Shown here: positions 55,628 to 64,000 of the stretch, piece after piece
Position numbering within the stretch: position 1 is the stretch's first letter
Layout of the letters: every line of letters begins with the position of its first letter
DNA from: Picocystis sp. L7
Lineage: Eukaryota; Chlorophyta; Picocystophyceae; Picocystales; Picocystaceae
Direction of reading: 5' to 3'
Assembly: GCA_020975725.1 (NCBI GenBank)
Contig: QXJR01000006.1
Coordinates: 62,001 to 126,000, forward strand
Length of the DNA: 64,000 bases
Made by a program: the position numbers and the translations under genes
Notes under the pieces: generated by a model
The model's input: the letters and a program-made list of their open reading frames with translations, nothing else
What the model was told of the DNA's origin: nothing
Database searches by the model: none

Positions 55628-58600
55628 CCCTCCCGGACCACCATTAAGCGCAACTCAGCCCGATCGTCGAGTGGCTCTGGCGAGACGAGGGAAGCTTGGC
55701 CGTACACGGCCGCCACAGGATCAAATAGGATCGTGTGTGCGTCATCGGGACGGTAGGAGGAAGTAGTCCCGTCCGTCCACCGGATGACGTAAGCAGCGGG
55801 AGAAGATTTCGCCGCTTTTCGAAAGCGTTCCACAAGGCCAGTCCAAAACTCTAGGCGAGTTGAGCCGTCCATGAGCTCGAGCAAGAACCTTGCTTGCACG
55901 ACTTGCCCAACCAAGTTCGTACTTGGCGGTTTCGCAAAGCGCGGTTTCCTTAGGCTAGTGTATGGCAGAGCGTACGGCCACGTATCCTTTAGGATGGGCC
56001 TCTTCTGGTGATAAAATTTGGACTTGTAGCGAGACACGCGACTCTTGTTACGTGCGGTGATGCCTTGCTCGGGGAAATGCCCGAGGAGTTCCTCGATCTC
56101 ACAAACGTGGTCGATGAGATCCGACGTTTCCTCTACGAACCCGCGATGTTCGTGAAGAGGGGCATCGGCGCTACAAGCAAATTGGACATAGTACCTAGGT
56201 GGAAAAGTGGTCCAATCACGTATGTAGAAGCGCTCTACCTGGAAACGAGTTTCCTCTGATCCATTTGGGAGAGGAACCGTTTGAGGTTCAGGAGTAAGTT
56301 CGCGATGGGGGAACTTGGAATGGTCGCTCTCATGCCAGGGATGCAGTCGTTCGATATTGACTGTGGCGGAATGTCGAGTGCCGTCGGGTAGAACCAAGCG
56401 GTAAGCTCCCTTTGGTAACACCTCCCCAATGGTGTACGGCCCTACAAAGTAGCTCTCGAGCTTTCCTTTGTCCCTGGAGGACTTCAGACCGCGTTGCAGT
56501 TTGACTTTATCCCCGACGCGAAAGCGTCGAACCTGCCTTTGGCGGTTCAATCTATCTTCAACTTGTTTTTGATAGAGGGCGTGTCGTTTTTGCACTTGAG
56601 CATAAAGCTCTCGGCGAGCGTCAAACAACGAATGGAGTCGCTTGCACGCAGGGTCTGCATTCTCTCTTAGGAGGGAATATGTCCACGGCAAACTGGCGTT
56701 TGTACCGAAGAGGACGTAATGAGGAGAGTAGCCAGTGACTCTATGCACCGATGTATTGTAGGAGAAGGACGCTGTTTGAAGCAGCTCGTCCCACTCTACA
56801 TCTGGCCGTGATGTTGCCAATGCCCGAAGGGTGGATAAAAGGGTGCGGTGCTGCACCTCCACTCCTCCTTGTGTCTGGCTATGGTAAGGCGCGCCGCTTT
56901 TATGCTTGGCCCCGAGCTCGATCAGGAATTGATCAAAGAGCTCGCGAAATCGGGGCCCGTTGTCAGTGAGGACAACTCGCGGACTTCCGAACTGATGGAT
57001 TACTCGGTCCATGAGCACCTTGGCAACGTCGTGCGTTGTCCAATCAGTGTGCATCGGGAAGTAGAGAGCGTACTTGGAAAACCGGCATGTGACGGTTAGT
57101 ACCGCGTTGTGACCTCTCGAAGTGGCGGGAAGCCCGACAACTTCGTCTACCGCAATCGTGTGGAAAGGGTAGGGGAAGATCTCTTGCATGTGGACGAGAT
57201 GCTTCGCGGGTCGATTGCTCGGCTTGAGGAGCTGGCAACGAGGACAAGTACGGACAAAGTCGATAATGTACGACTTCATACCTTGCCAAACAAAATGTTG
57301 TCGGCATTGCTCATAGGTGCGTTGAGCGCCAAAGTGGGCATCCGCGTGGACACGGTCCACAAGTCGTTGTCGCACGGCAACATCATTCGGCACCACCAGG
57401 CAAACACGATCCGTCTCGGGATCGATGCGCCACACGAGGTTGTCACGAACTTCGTGTTTCTTCGGTGGTGAAGCTACAAGAGCCTGATAAGCTTTGTCTT
57501 TCTCACCTGCTCGTTGCACCAATGTATACAAATCTTCCTCCTGGGGGTCAACCGATGGAATCTCAAGGGAACCACCCATAGCTCGAAGAGCTGGCCCGGG
57601 AGGCGGCTGAACGAGTGCTGGGATGGTGAGCAAAGGCATCGACCGCCGGAGGAGGTCTGCTAAGGTGATCAGCCTGAGATCAGTACCTGGGTTGACTTGT
57701 AACGTGGTGCGCACGGTGAGACCGGACGCAAGCCTATAGGACTTGGTAGCACGGGCGCACGTTCCATTGTACGTGGCCGAATGAATCACATGGGTGGAGG
57801 CAGGCAACCTACTAAGGAGTCGGTCGCAAGCGGGAAGGTCAAGGTGCTTGTCATCAGCGAGGAGCACTACGTGAGCCTGCGGGAGCCGCTTGCGGTTGGC
57901 TACCTCCGCGAGGGATGTTGTCTCAAAGCGGAGGGGACGGCTTGTACGCCATCGAACGGGGGCCTTAAGGCGTGCCCGATCATATTGCAGCATCCAACGT
58001 TCGCGAGCAGCTTTCGATCGAAAGGTACCAATGACCGATAGATCGAGGGAGAGCATAGGCTCGATCAACAAGATCTCTTCCAAGGAGGGAATCAAGTCTT
58101 CCGCGGGTGGCCCAACATGGAGGACACGAAAGACTTGGCCCCTGTCCCAATCGGTGCGACTGAGAGCGTCCGCTCCAGGGTTGGCGACGCCTTGACGGTA
58201 CTGGACCTCGAAAGGGGTAAACTCAGCCAAGGCGTCTAGCCAGGGGATCTCCCGAGAGGAGAGTTGATCAGCATTCTTCGTTTGCAAGTATTTGGACGCA
58301 GTGCTGTCGGTTAAGACAGTGAAAGAGCGTCCTTGCAGAAGATGCTTCCACTTGACGAGACTTTGCAAAATAGCAAGAGTCTCTTGCTCAGCTGTGGAGT
58401 AGTTGCGTTGGGCATCATTGAATTTTCGCCCACAGTAAGCAACCGGATGCCACTTGCCATCCTCATGTAGTTGAGAAAGGATCGCGCCGGTAGCGATCTT
58501 ACTAGCATCCGTCTCTACGCGCGTCTCTCTGTTCGGATCGTATTGGACGAGGACGGGCTCTTGAACTAGAGCAGCCTTGAGGCGCTGGAACGCGTCCTCT

Positions 58601-61600
58601 TGAACCTCAGTCCAGGAGCCAACGAAGTCTCCTTTAAACGCCTTTCTATTGATGTCCGAAAGAGGAGCAGCAAGAGTGGGGAAGTCCTTAATGAAGGAGG
58701 AGTAGTAATTGCACAAGCCTAAGAAGCTTTGATTCTCCTTGATGCTAGTTGGCCGGGGAAAGTTCTCAATTTTCTCCACGAGACGCTTTTGCATCATCAC
58801 TCGGCCATCGCCAATATGGAATCCGGCGTAGTCGAGGGCTTTCTTAAAGAGCGCCGTCTTCTCCTTGGCGAGCACGATATGCTCAGCCTCGCAGCGTTGG
58901 AAGAAAGCCTCGAGGTGATCCAAGTGATCAGCCTCTGACCCAGAGTGGATGAGGATATCATCCATGTACGCCTTGGTGTTCGTTAAGGGCGACACGATGC
59001 GGTTCATCATGCGCTGGAAGATAGAGGGGGCGTTTGCCAGGCCCATCGGCATGACACGCCAAACGAATTGACCAAACGGCGTCACGCATGCTGTTTTGTA
59101 TTGATCCTCGGGGGCCACAAGCATATTGTAAAACCCGTCTTTCACGTCAAAGGACGAGAAGAACTTCGAGGTGCTCAAGTCTAGGAGCAAGTCATCGATC
59201 AAAGGAAGAGGATATTTGTCCTTGATCGTGAGGTTGTTCAGCATGCGGTAATCAAAGACAATACGGTATCGCCCATCCTTCTTCGGTATGAGGAGTACCG
59301 GGGCTCCAAATGGCGATCCGGGCGAATGCGCCATCTTGCCGTCTTTGAGTAACTGGTCGATGAGCTCTCGACATGCCTTGGTCTTCTCCGGGGAGAGACG
59401 GATAGGCGGCCGACTTTTGGGACCGTCTTTTGCGACGTCCAAGGGTATGCGACACACCTCTCCCGACACTCGTTCGGGAGGCAAGGCAAAGCTTTCCTCT
59501 TTGCCTCGGAAGACCGATGCATATTTATGGAGGAGCTTGTCGAGCCGTTTCTTGCCTTGGGAGGTGAGAGAGTGATCTTCGGAGAGAGTAAGGCTAGCTA
59601 TCCTTTTTCCGAGATCGTCCTCCTCATGTTCCAAGTCAGGTAGACGTTGGATGAGCACGAAAAGGCTACCTTCACGAGCCTTGCGGCTGGAACGTAGGAT
59701 TTGGGCGGCTTCTTGCATAGAGCAGAATGCATCCATCCCATGCTTCGAGGCGAAGTTCGAATCGCCGCGAAGCTCATGCTTTCTCCCTTGATGGCGAAAC
59801 GTTAGAACGTTCCTTGGGAACTCTAAGCTCGCGTGGAACGAGACCAGGAAGTCCATCCCCAACACCACGTCATAAGTATTGAGGGGACACACCGCAAAAG
59901 GCCTCTCGACCTTCTCCTTGTCGATGGTGAAGGTCAAGTTCACGACCGGTGCCTTGTGCAACGTCTCACCAACGCCTAAGCGGTACGTCAGATTTTCTCG
60001 CTTGGGGGTGGATGTACGACCACTTGGGTCGGCTTGGCACACACGATCGTGGAAGCGACAGCTTATGAAGTTGTGGGTAGCACCCGTATCGACAAAGGCT
60101 TTTGCCGATAACCCTGCTATGGAAAGCATCACGACCATGCTCGTGCATAGTCCCGAGCTAAACTCACATAGCGTACCGATGGTAGACGGGAGGTTCGCGC
60201 TCAACGGAGTCGCGTGAAGGGGAGAGTGAAACTCTCCCGGACTTAGTGGGAACTCTGGGGGTGCGTCCACCTTGGGAGTTTCCACCGGGACCGAAGTGTG
60301 CAGTGGAGGAGGGCAAGGATAGCGGTTTTCACAAGCACAATTATCCAAAGTCCTATTACATAGTGCACACTTGGGTGCTTCACGATATGTCGCACGGCAA
60401 GGGGGACTTACATGCGTCCTTTTCCTTTGCCTTGGAACGGACATAGTGAGCAACTCACCGTCAGTCATCAGGTTCGAGTTGTCGAGGGCCTCGTGGGTCT
60501 CCTCGGAAACTTCGCTGCTCCACAACCTACCTTTTTGTGCGGAGGTGCCTCGGCGGGTTTTCTTCTTGCCGCCGGGCTTGAAAGCTCGCTGATGCGGTGC
60601 CAGCGGAGCTTGAGGAGGCGCTCCTTGGGGCCTTGTCCAACCTTGGGCGGCTTGGAGCTGCCCGAAGGTCAATGCCGAGGCTGGGATTTGCACCATGGCC
60701 TCCTGTGGCAACCCTTGGGGAGCCGGGGACGGAGCGTAACGAGGTTGGCCGCTTCCAGACCCTGCCATTCGCGCATAGGTGGGACCCTTTGTGAGGGGTG
60801 GCATGAGAGGAGATTTTCCTTTGCCTTTACCACCTCCCTGATGCCCTTGGGGCTCGGAGGGGAGTTGCCCTTCGAAATGTTTCACCTCTCGGAGAAGTTG
60901 TTCCCCATTGACAATCTCCTGTCCCACTCTCTGAGCGTGACGGATATGATTGTCGAGGAGCCTCCCCAACTGTGGTCGGAGTTTGGCTCGAAACATAATC
61001 AAGAAGAATTGCTCCCAGAACCTCCTTTGGCCATCCGAGGTGCGCAAGGCACGGAGGAATGGATCGGTGGATTCCATGGCCCCTTCAACTTCCTTGCGCA
61101 TGCGCAAGTAGAAGTCCTCCGCACTCTCGCCTTGGCGTTGGTAGCCGCGGGCGAGCTCAAGGACACACTCCCATCCGACATCGTCAGGGTAGTAGTGTCG
61201 TCGCAACACGCTTGAAAATTGTTTCCAAGTGGTTGGCGGATGGGCTTGAGTGGCCAATTTATAGAACCTTTGTGCGCTCCCTATGAGGTAGCGTGCGGCA
61301 AGCGCAACTTGCGCTTCTTCCTTGTCCGAATGACCGGAGGTGAAGTCTCGGACCGATTGAAGCCAATCCCTCAAGGAATGGCGGTCGAGTTTCGTACCGT
61401 CGAAGGTCGGAGGCAAGGGGAGTGTGGCGCGCGTGATCCTTTCGGGATCAAGGGCGGTCGCCGTAAGGGGGCGCATCTCGTGCGGCTCCTCCACCACTCC
61501 AGCACGAACCAAGGCACGTTCAATGAACTTGTCGCGTGGTCCTTGGCTCTCCTCGTGGAGAGGATCTACCAAAAGATCGAGCGCGGATTCTTGGAATGCC

Positions 61601-62946
61601 GATCGAGCCAGCTGAGTCAAGGACCCTTTCGGTTGCGACTCTCGTAGGAAGTCGAACAAGTCCATCGCACTGTTGAATAGCTTATGAGCCTCGGCTGGAG
61701 AGAGCGCGGCCATGCTACGCAAGCTCTCGCTTCGGTCTCTTACAAAGCCCGCAATCTCACGTTGCCGCTCAAGCTCAATGCGTTCCCGCTCTTTCTCGAT
61801 GGCCACCTCACGGTAGGCGAGCTCGTGTTCACAAAGCTTTTCGAGTCGGGCGAGGTCTTGCATCATGTGGGTGCGAGACCTCTGGACGGAGTGTTTCTTC
61901 TCTTCGGAGGTAGCAGTAGCTGCTCTCCGGGCGAGCAAACGGCACTCGCGGGAGTAGGAGTTTTTCAACTCCTTGACGGCTTGAAGCTCGTCGTCGGTGA
62001 GTCGACGTGGGTCGGCTCCCCACTCCATGATCCAAACGGGTAGAGGCCGATTCACGTAGCGGAGTGTCTCCTCCACGTGTGGATCCTGCAAGTCCTTCAG
62101 AGGACCTTGCTTGGCTCGGGCCTCCCCTTCGTCGGAGAGAAGATTCTCGAGGTAGGTGGGCCTTAGGCTCTCATCCTCACTCTCATCCATGGACTTGGTC
62201 CCTGATCCCTCGGCCGGGGGCAGAGCCTCTCTCGCTCGGTTTGCCCTGGCTCGGGGCTTGCCGGGATCGGTAGCCAATGGGGCTGCCCCAACAGGGGATC
62301 CAGCCAACGGCGAGCCCCCAACAGGGGCGTCTGCCTGGAGCGAGCTCCCAGATCCTGCTTCGGCCAATGGCGAGCCAGGATGAGGGGCATCAGCCAATCG
62401 GATCGTTCGATCAACGTCGCCGCGCGCGCGCGCGATGGAGCGCGCATGATCGGCACGATCGGTGCGACCGACGGGCCGATCGGCGCGTGCGACGGGTCGA
62501 ACAGTAGCCTCGGAGGCACGGCGCAGTTTCCGTACGTCCGAGGAGGCCAGATCGGCTTTCGCAGCCGATCTTTTGGCCTTCTTCCCACGGTGCTCGAGGG
62601 TTTCGAAACCCTCGAGCGCACCGTCGTCCGGAGACGCCATGGCCAAGGCCGTGGGGGTGCGAACGGATTGGATAGCCTCTCGACCACCTCCAGAAGCACG
62701 AGGCTTCTTCTGCTGGGAGGTGGGAGCGGCGAGCGCGGCTTTCGAAGCCGTTTCTCGCTCTTTTTCGTTCGCCTCCTCCACGAAACCCTCGCGAGCGGTT
62801 CGTGGAGGCACGGCGCCTCTCTCCGGGCGCGCGCGTTCTCGCTTGGCGTCGGCAATGCCGACAGCCACCACCGTCGAAGCGGCGAGGGGTCGTTGACCGT
62901 CGGCATTGCCGGCGCGTCCCTCGCTCGCTCCTTTTTTCTTCGCCAT
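55153..62946 (-). CDS. Ty3/gypsy Gag-Pol polyprotein
   Basis: Start taken at the ATG at 62946 (MAKKKGASEG), just inside the upstream LTR; the open frame extends a little into the LTR itself. Parts in order: a long low-complexity, Arg/Ala-rich gag N-terminus with a capsid-like helical part (about 61.8-60.9 kb); a Cys/His region near 60.4-60.3 kb; retropepsin with DTGA near 60.09 kb; reverse transcriptase with YMDD near 58.96 kb; RNase H with ETDASK near 58.5 kb; integrase with an HHCC zinc region near 57.3-57.2 kb and the DDE core to about 56.85 kb. After integrase comes a long tail: a chromo-like or linker region, a Tudor-like segment near 55.9-55.7 kb, and a DIRS-type domain (DLFASPNNAQCPAFF) that runs into the LTR. 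Gag and Pol share one frame. It looks whole. Confidence 0.9.
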   Translation of the reverse strand: MAKKKGASEGRAGNADGQRPLAASTVVAVGIADAKRERARPERGAVPPRTAREGFVEEANEKERETASKAALAAPTSQQKKPRASGGGREAIQSVRTPTALAMASPDDGALEGFETLEHRGKKAKRSAAKADLASSDVRKLRRASEATVRPVARADRPVGRTDRADHARSIARARGDVDRTIRLADAPHPGSPLAEAGSGSSLQADAPVGGSPLAGSPVGAAPLATDPGKPRARANRAREALPPAEGSGTKSMDESEDESLRPTYLENLLSDEGEARAKQGPLKDLQDPHVEETLRYVNRPLPVWIMEWGADPRRLTDDELQAVKELKNSYSRECRLLARRAATATSEEKKHSVQRSRTHMMQDLARLEKLCEHELAYREVAIEKERERIELERQREIAGFVRDRSESLRSMAALSPAEAHKLFNSAMDLFDFLRESQPKGSLTQLARSAFQESALDLLVDPLHEESQGPRDKFIERALVRAGVVEEPHEMRPLTATALDPERITRATLPLPPTFDGTKLDRHSLRDWLQSVRDFTSGHSDKEEAQVALAARYLIGSAQRFYKLATQAHPPTTWKQFSSVLRRHYYPDDVGWECVLELARGYQRQGESAEDFYLRMRKEVEGAMESTDPFLRALRTSDGQRRFWEQFFLIMFRAKLRPQLGRLLDNHIRHAQRVGQEIVNGEQLLREVKHFEGQLPSEPQGHQGGGKGKGKSPLMPPLTKGPTYARMAGSGSGQPRYAPSPAPQGLPQEAMVQIPASALTFGQLQAAQGWTRPQGAPPQAPLAPHQRAFKPGGKKKTRRGTSAQKGRLWSSEVSEETHEALDNSNLMTDGELLTMSVPRQRKRTHVSPPCRATYREAPKCALCNRTLDNCACENRYPCPPPLHTSVPVETPKVDAPPEFPLSPGEFHSPLHATPLSANLPSTIGTLCEFSSGLCTSMVVMLSIAGLSAKAFVDTGATHNFISCRFHDRVCQADPSGRTSTPKRENLTYRLGVGETLHKAPVVNLTFTIDKEKVERPFAVCPLNTYDVVLGMDFLVSFHASLEFPRNVLTFRHQGRKHELRGDSNFASKHGMDAFCSMQEAAQILRSSRKAREGSLFVLIQRLPDLEHEEDDLGKRIASLTLSEDHSLTSQGKKRLDKLLHKYASVFRGKEESFALPPERVSGEVCRIPLDVAKDGPKSRPPIRLSPEKTKACRELIDQLLKDGKMAHSPGSPFGAPVLLIPKKDGRYRIVFDYRMLNNLTIKDKYPLPLIDDLLLDLSTSKFFSSFDVKDGFYNMLVAPEDQYKTACVTPFGQFVWRVMPMGLANAPSIFQRMMNRIVSPLTNTKAYMDDILIHSGSEADHLDHLEAFFQRCEAEHIVLAKEKTALFKKALDYAGFHIGDGRVMMQKRLVEKIENFPRPTSIKENQSFLGLCNYYSSFIKDFPTLAAPLSDINRKAFKGDFVGSWTEVQEDAFQRLKAALVQEPVLVQYDPNRETRVETDASKIATGAILSQLHEDGKWHPVAYCGRKFNDAQRNYSTAEQETLAILQSLVKWKHLLQGRSFTVLTDSTASKYLQTKNADQLSSREIPWLDALAEFTPFEVQYRQGVANPGADALSRTDWDRGQVFRVLHVGPPAEDLIPSLEEILLIEPMLSLDLSVIGTFRSKAARERWMLQYDRARLKAPVRWRTSRPLRFETTSLAEVANRKRLPQAHVVLLADDKHLDLPACDRLLSRLPASTHVIHSATYNGTCARATKSYRLASGLTVRTTLQVNPGTDLRLITLADLLRRSMPLLTIPALVQPPPGPALRAMGGSLEIPSVDPQEEDLYTLVQRAGEKDKAYQALVASPPKKHEVRDNLVWRIDPETDRVCLVVPNDVAVRQRLVDRVHADAHFGAQRTYEQCRQHFVWQGMKSYIIDFVRTCPRCQLLKPSNRPAKHLVHMQEIFPYPFHTIAVDEVVGLPATSRGHNAVLTVTCRFSKYALYFPMHTDWTTHDVAKVLMDRVIHQFGSPRVVLTDNGPRFRELFDQFLIELGAKHKSGAPYHSQTQGGVEVQHRTLLSTLRALATSRPDVEWDELLQTASFSYNTSVHRVTGYSPHYVLFGTNASLPWTYSLLRENADPACKRLHSLFDARRELYAQVQKRHALYQKQVEDRLNRQRQVRRFRVGDKVKLQRGLKSSRDKGKLESYFVGPYTIGEVLPKGAYRLVLPDGTRHSATVNIERLHPWHESDHSKFPHRELTPEPQTVPLPNGSEETRFQVERFYIRDWTTFPPRYYVQFACSADAPLHEHRGFVEETSDLIDHVCEIEELLGHFPEQGITARNKSRVSRYKSKFYHQKRPILKDTWPYALPYTSLRKPRFAKPPSTNLVGQVVQARFLLELMDGSTRLEFWTGLVERFRKAAKSSPAAYVIRWTDGTTSSYRPDDAHTILFDPVAAVYGQASLVSPEPLDDRAELRLMVVREGVAPSPLATPVLPRLSFDDEEYALNREAFERFSIIFGPFTWDLFASPNNAQCPAFFTRETNALAQEWASLGNLWAHPPCCLIDSVIGKLEAEPRALVTMITPHWPKAPWFPRLQHLATYQEVLGRHEGIFSDAQGRPLPSPHWDVLLSHVPRRMQGQD

Positions 62947-62988
62947 GTCTTCGCCGCCACTCGCGGGCGGAAGACTCGTTGAACGGTG

Positions 62989-63750
62989 TGGCGCTTGCGC
63001 GCCCACCTCCTTTTCCTGTGGCGCGAAGACGACGAGGGTGGTGGCGTCGGCGTGCGTTCGCGCTCGTTCGCTCGTGCGTTCGTGTTGCCGCGGTGCTCGA
63101 GACCGTTGGGCGGAACGTTGAGGAACGTTGTTGTTTTTCTCGTTCCCCTCCGCCGCAATTAATATTACATCTTAACTCCATTGGGTAATCCGCCCGTGGC
63201 TAAGCCACGTATTTATCCGGTTCATCGGCCACAGAGCCCTTATTAGAAAGGGGGACAAACCGGTCCCTATTCGGGTTAGTCCTGGCCCTGCATCCGCCTA
63301 GGGACATGGCTAAGGAGGACGTCCCAGTGAGGGGAAGGCAAGGGCCTTCCTTGGGCATCCGAGAATATTCCCTCATGCCTCCCTAGTACCTCCTGGTAGG
63401 TAGCGAGATGCTGCAAGCGAGGGAACCAGGGAGCCTTTGGCCAATGCGGAGTGATCATGGTCACAAGGGCTCTAGGTTCGGCCTCCAGCTTGCCTATCAC
63501 GGAGTCAATGAGGCAACAGGGTGGGTGTGCCCATAGGTTGCCAAGACTAGCCCATTCTTGGGCGAGAGCATTGGTCTCCCGTGTAAAGAAGGCCGGACAT
63601 TGGGCATTGTTTGGCGAGGCAAACAAGTCCCAAGTGAATGGCCCGAATATAATTGAGAACCTCTCAAAAGCCTCACGATTGAGTGCATATTCCTCATCGT
63701 CGAAGGACAACCTCGGCAAGACAGGTGTCGCGAGAGGGCTGGGCGCAACA
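62989..63750 (-). repeat. 5' LTR of the Ty3/gypsy element
   Basis: Upstream LTR on the minus strand. Because the polyprotein end lies in the other LTR, this copy carries the same C-terminal coding stretch (63276 to about 63750) without the rest of the gene. Confidence 0.93.
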
Positions 63751-64000
63751 ATTAGAAAGGTTCCCATCTTGTTTGTGGCCTTCCTTGGGATTAATTACAT
63801 CCCCGCAAGCGCAAGCACTTCCAAAAAAATGTCTACGTGGAATAAAGGGCAAGATACTTTCATATGGGATGTACGACAGGAGCATTAGCGTGCTGTATGG
63901 AAAACTTTGACATCCCTTGACGGCAAGGGAATTTGCGGCACCGACGCACAATAACAGCGACTCCACACGACGTTGTATCACGGCCTCGACGAAGGGTGAA
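63751..64000. other. Right flank of the Ty3/gypsy element
   Basis: About 250 bases of host or older repeat DNA to the window end. No feature seen. Confidence 0.5.

Larger units (their letters stand above)
54866..63750 (-). mobile_element. Ty3/gypsy LTR retrotransposon, looks whole
   Basis: Total length is 8885 bases, minus strand. Two LTRs of 762 bases at 54866-55627 and 62989-63750 appear identical by eye, with a constant offset of 8123 and TG...CA ends (TGTTGCGCCC to GCAAGCGCCA). The insertion is therefore young. The single long frame has gag, protease, reverse transcriptase, RNase H and integrase in Ty3/gypsy order. A clean 5-base target duplication is not seen: the left flank ends TTATT and the right flank begins ATTAG. 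I did not find a standard TGG-type primer-binding site next to the upstream LTR. Confidence 0.93.

Noticed and set aside
60412-61215. 267-codon frame antisense to the gypsy gag
   Set aside because: No domain is seen and it mirrors the coding composition of the opposite strand.
62163-63181. Two other long minus-strand frames over the gag start
   Set aside because: They are Arg/Ser-rich alternative frames of the gag low-complexity region, caused by GC-rich composition.

Overview
The window looks like nuclear DNA of an intron-poor eukaryote, most likely an alga or another plastid-bearing protist. Fourteen host genes are long, mostly uninterrupted frames, and many encode secreted or membrane proteins. 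One gene matches the plant and algal NOG1-like GTPase family of Arabidopsis PDE318. Another is a sulfate/SLC13-type carrier with internal TrkA-C domains, as in green algae. Intergenic DNA is long and holds transposon remains. I could not fix the lineage; a red alga or a secondary alga would fit.

Layout. 1-2210 is empty. An EF-hand membrane protein (-) and a large membrane-anchored protein with an endotoxin-N-like region (+) are divergent at 2.2-6.5 kb. 6.5-15.2 kb is a desert with a broken piggyBac-like transposase at 10.05-12.17 kb. 15.2-24.1 kb is gene-dense: an SLC13-type transporter, a tandem-CREG membrane protein, a small Cys-rich protein and an EGF-type receptor-like protein. 27.4-33.7 kb has an alpha-1,3-fucosyltransferase-like enzyme and a receptor kinase with a six-bladed kelch-like ectodomain. 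37.3-45.1 kb has a zinc-ribbon-like protein, a CMP-sialate-type synthetase, a SLP1/SUCO-type SUN protein and a sulfotransferase. 47.4-52.3 kb has the NOG1-like GTPase and a secreted alpha/beta hydrolase. A whole-looking Ty3/gypsy element with apparently identical LTRs fills 54.9-63.75 kb on the minus strand.

Joint function. Several genes serve the cell surface and secretory pathway: fucosylation, CMP-acidic-sugar supply, sulfation, an ER SUN protein, and EGF, CREG and kelch ectodomains. No operon logic applies, but neighbouring genes often share divergent GC-rich promoters with CACGTG boxes and palindromes.

Most unusual points: two host genes each carry a single in-frame TAG inside an otherwise continuous frame; the kelch receptor kinase also has an MLKL-like helical segment; the gypsy polyprotein ends in a Tudor-like plus DIRS-type tail whose end is encoded by the LTR; and a consensus intron could join two neighbouring genes in frame.
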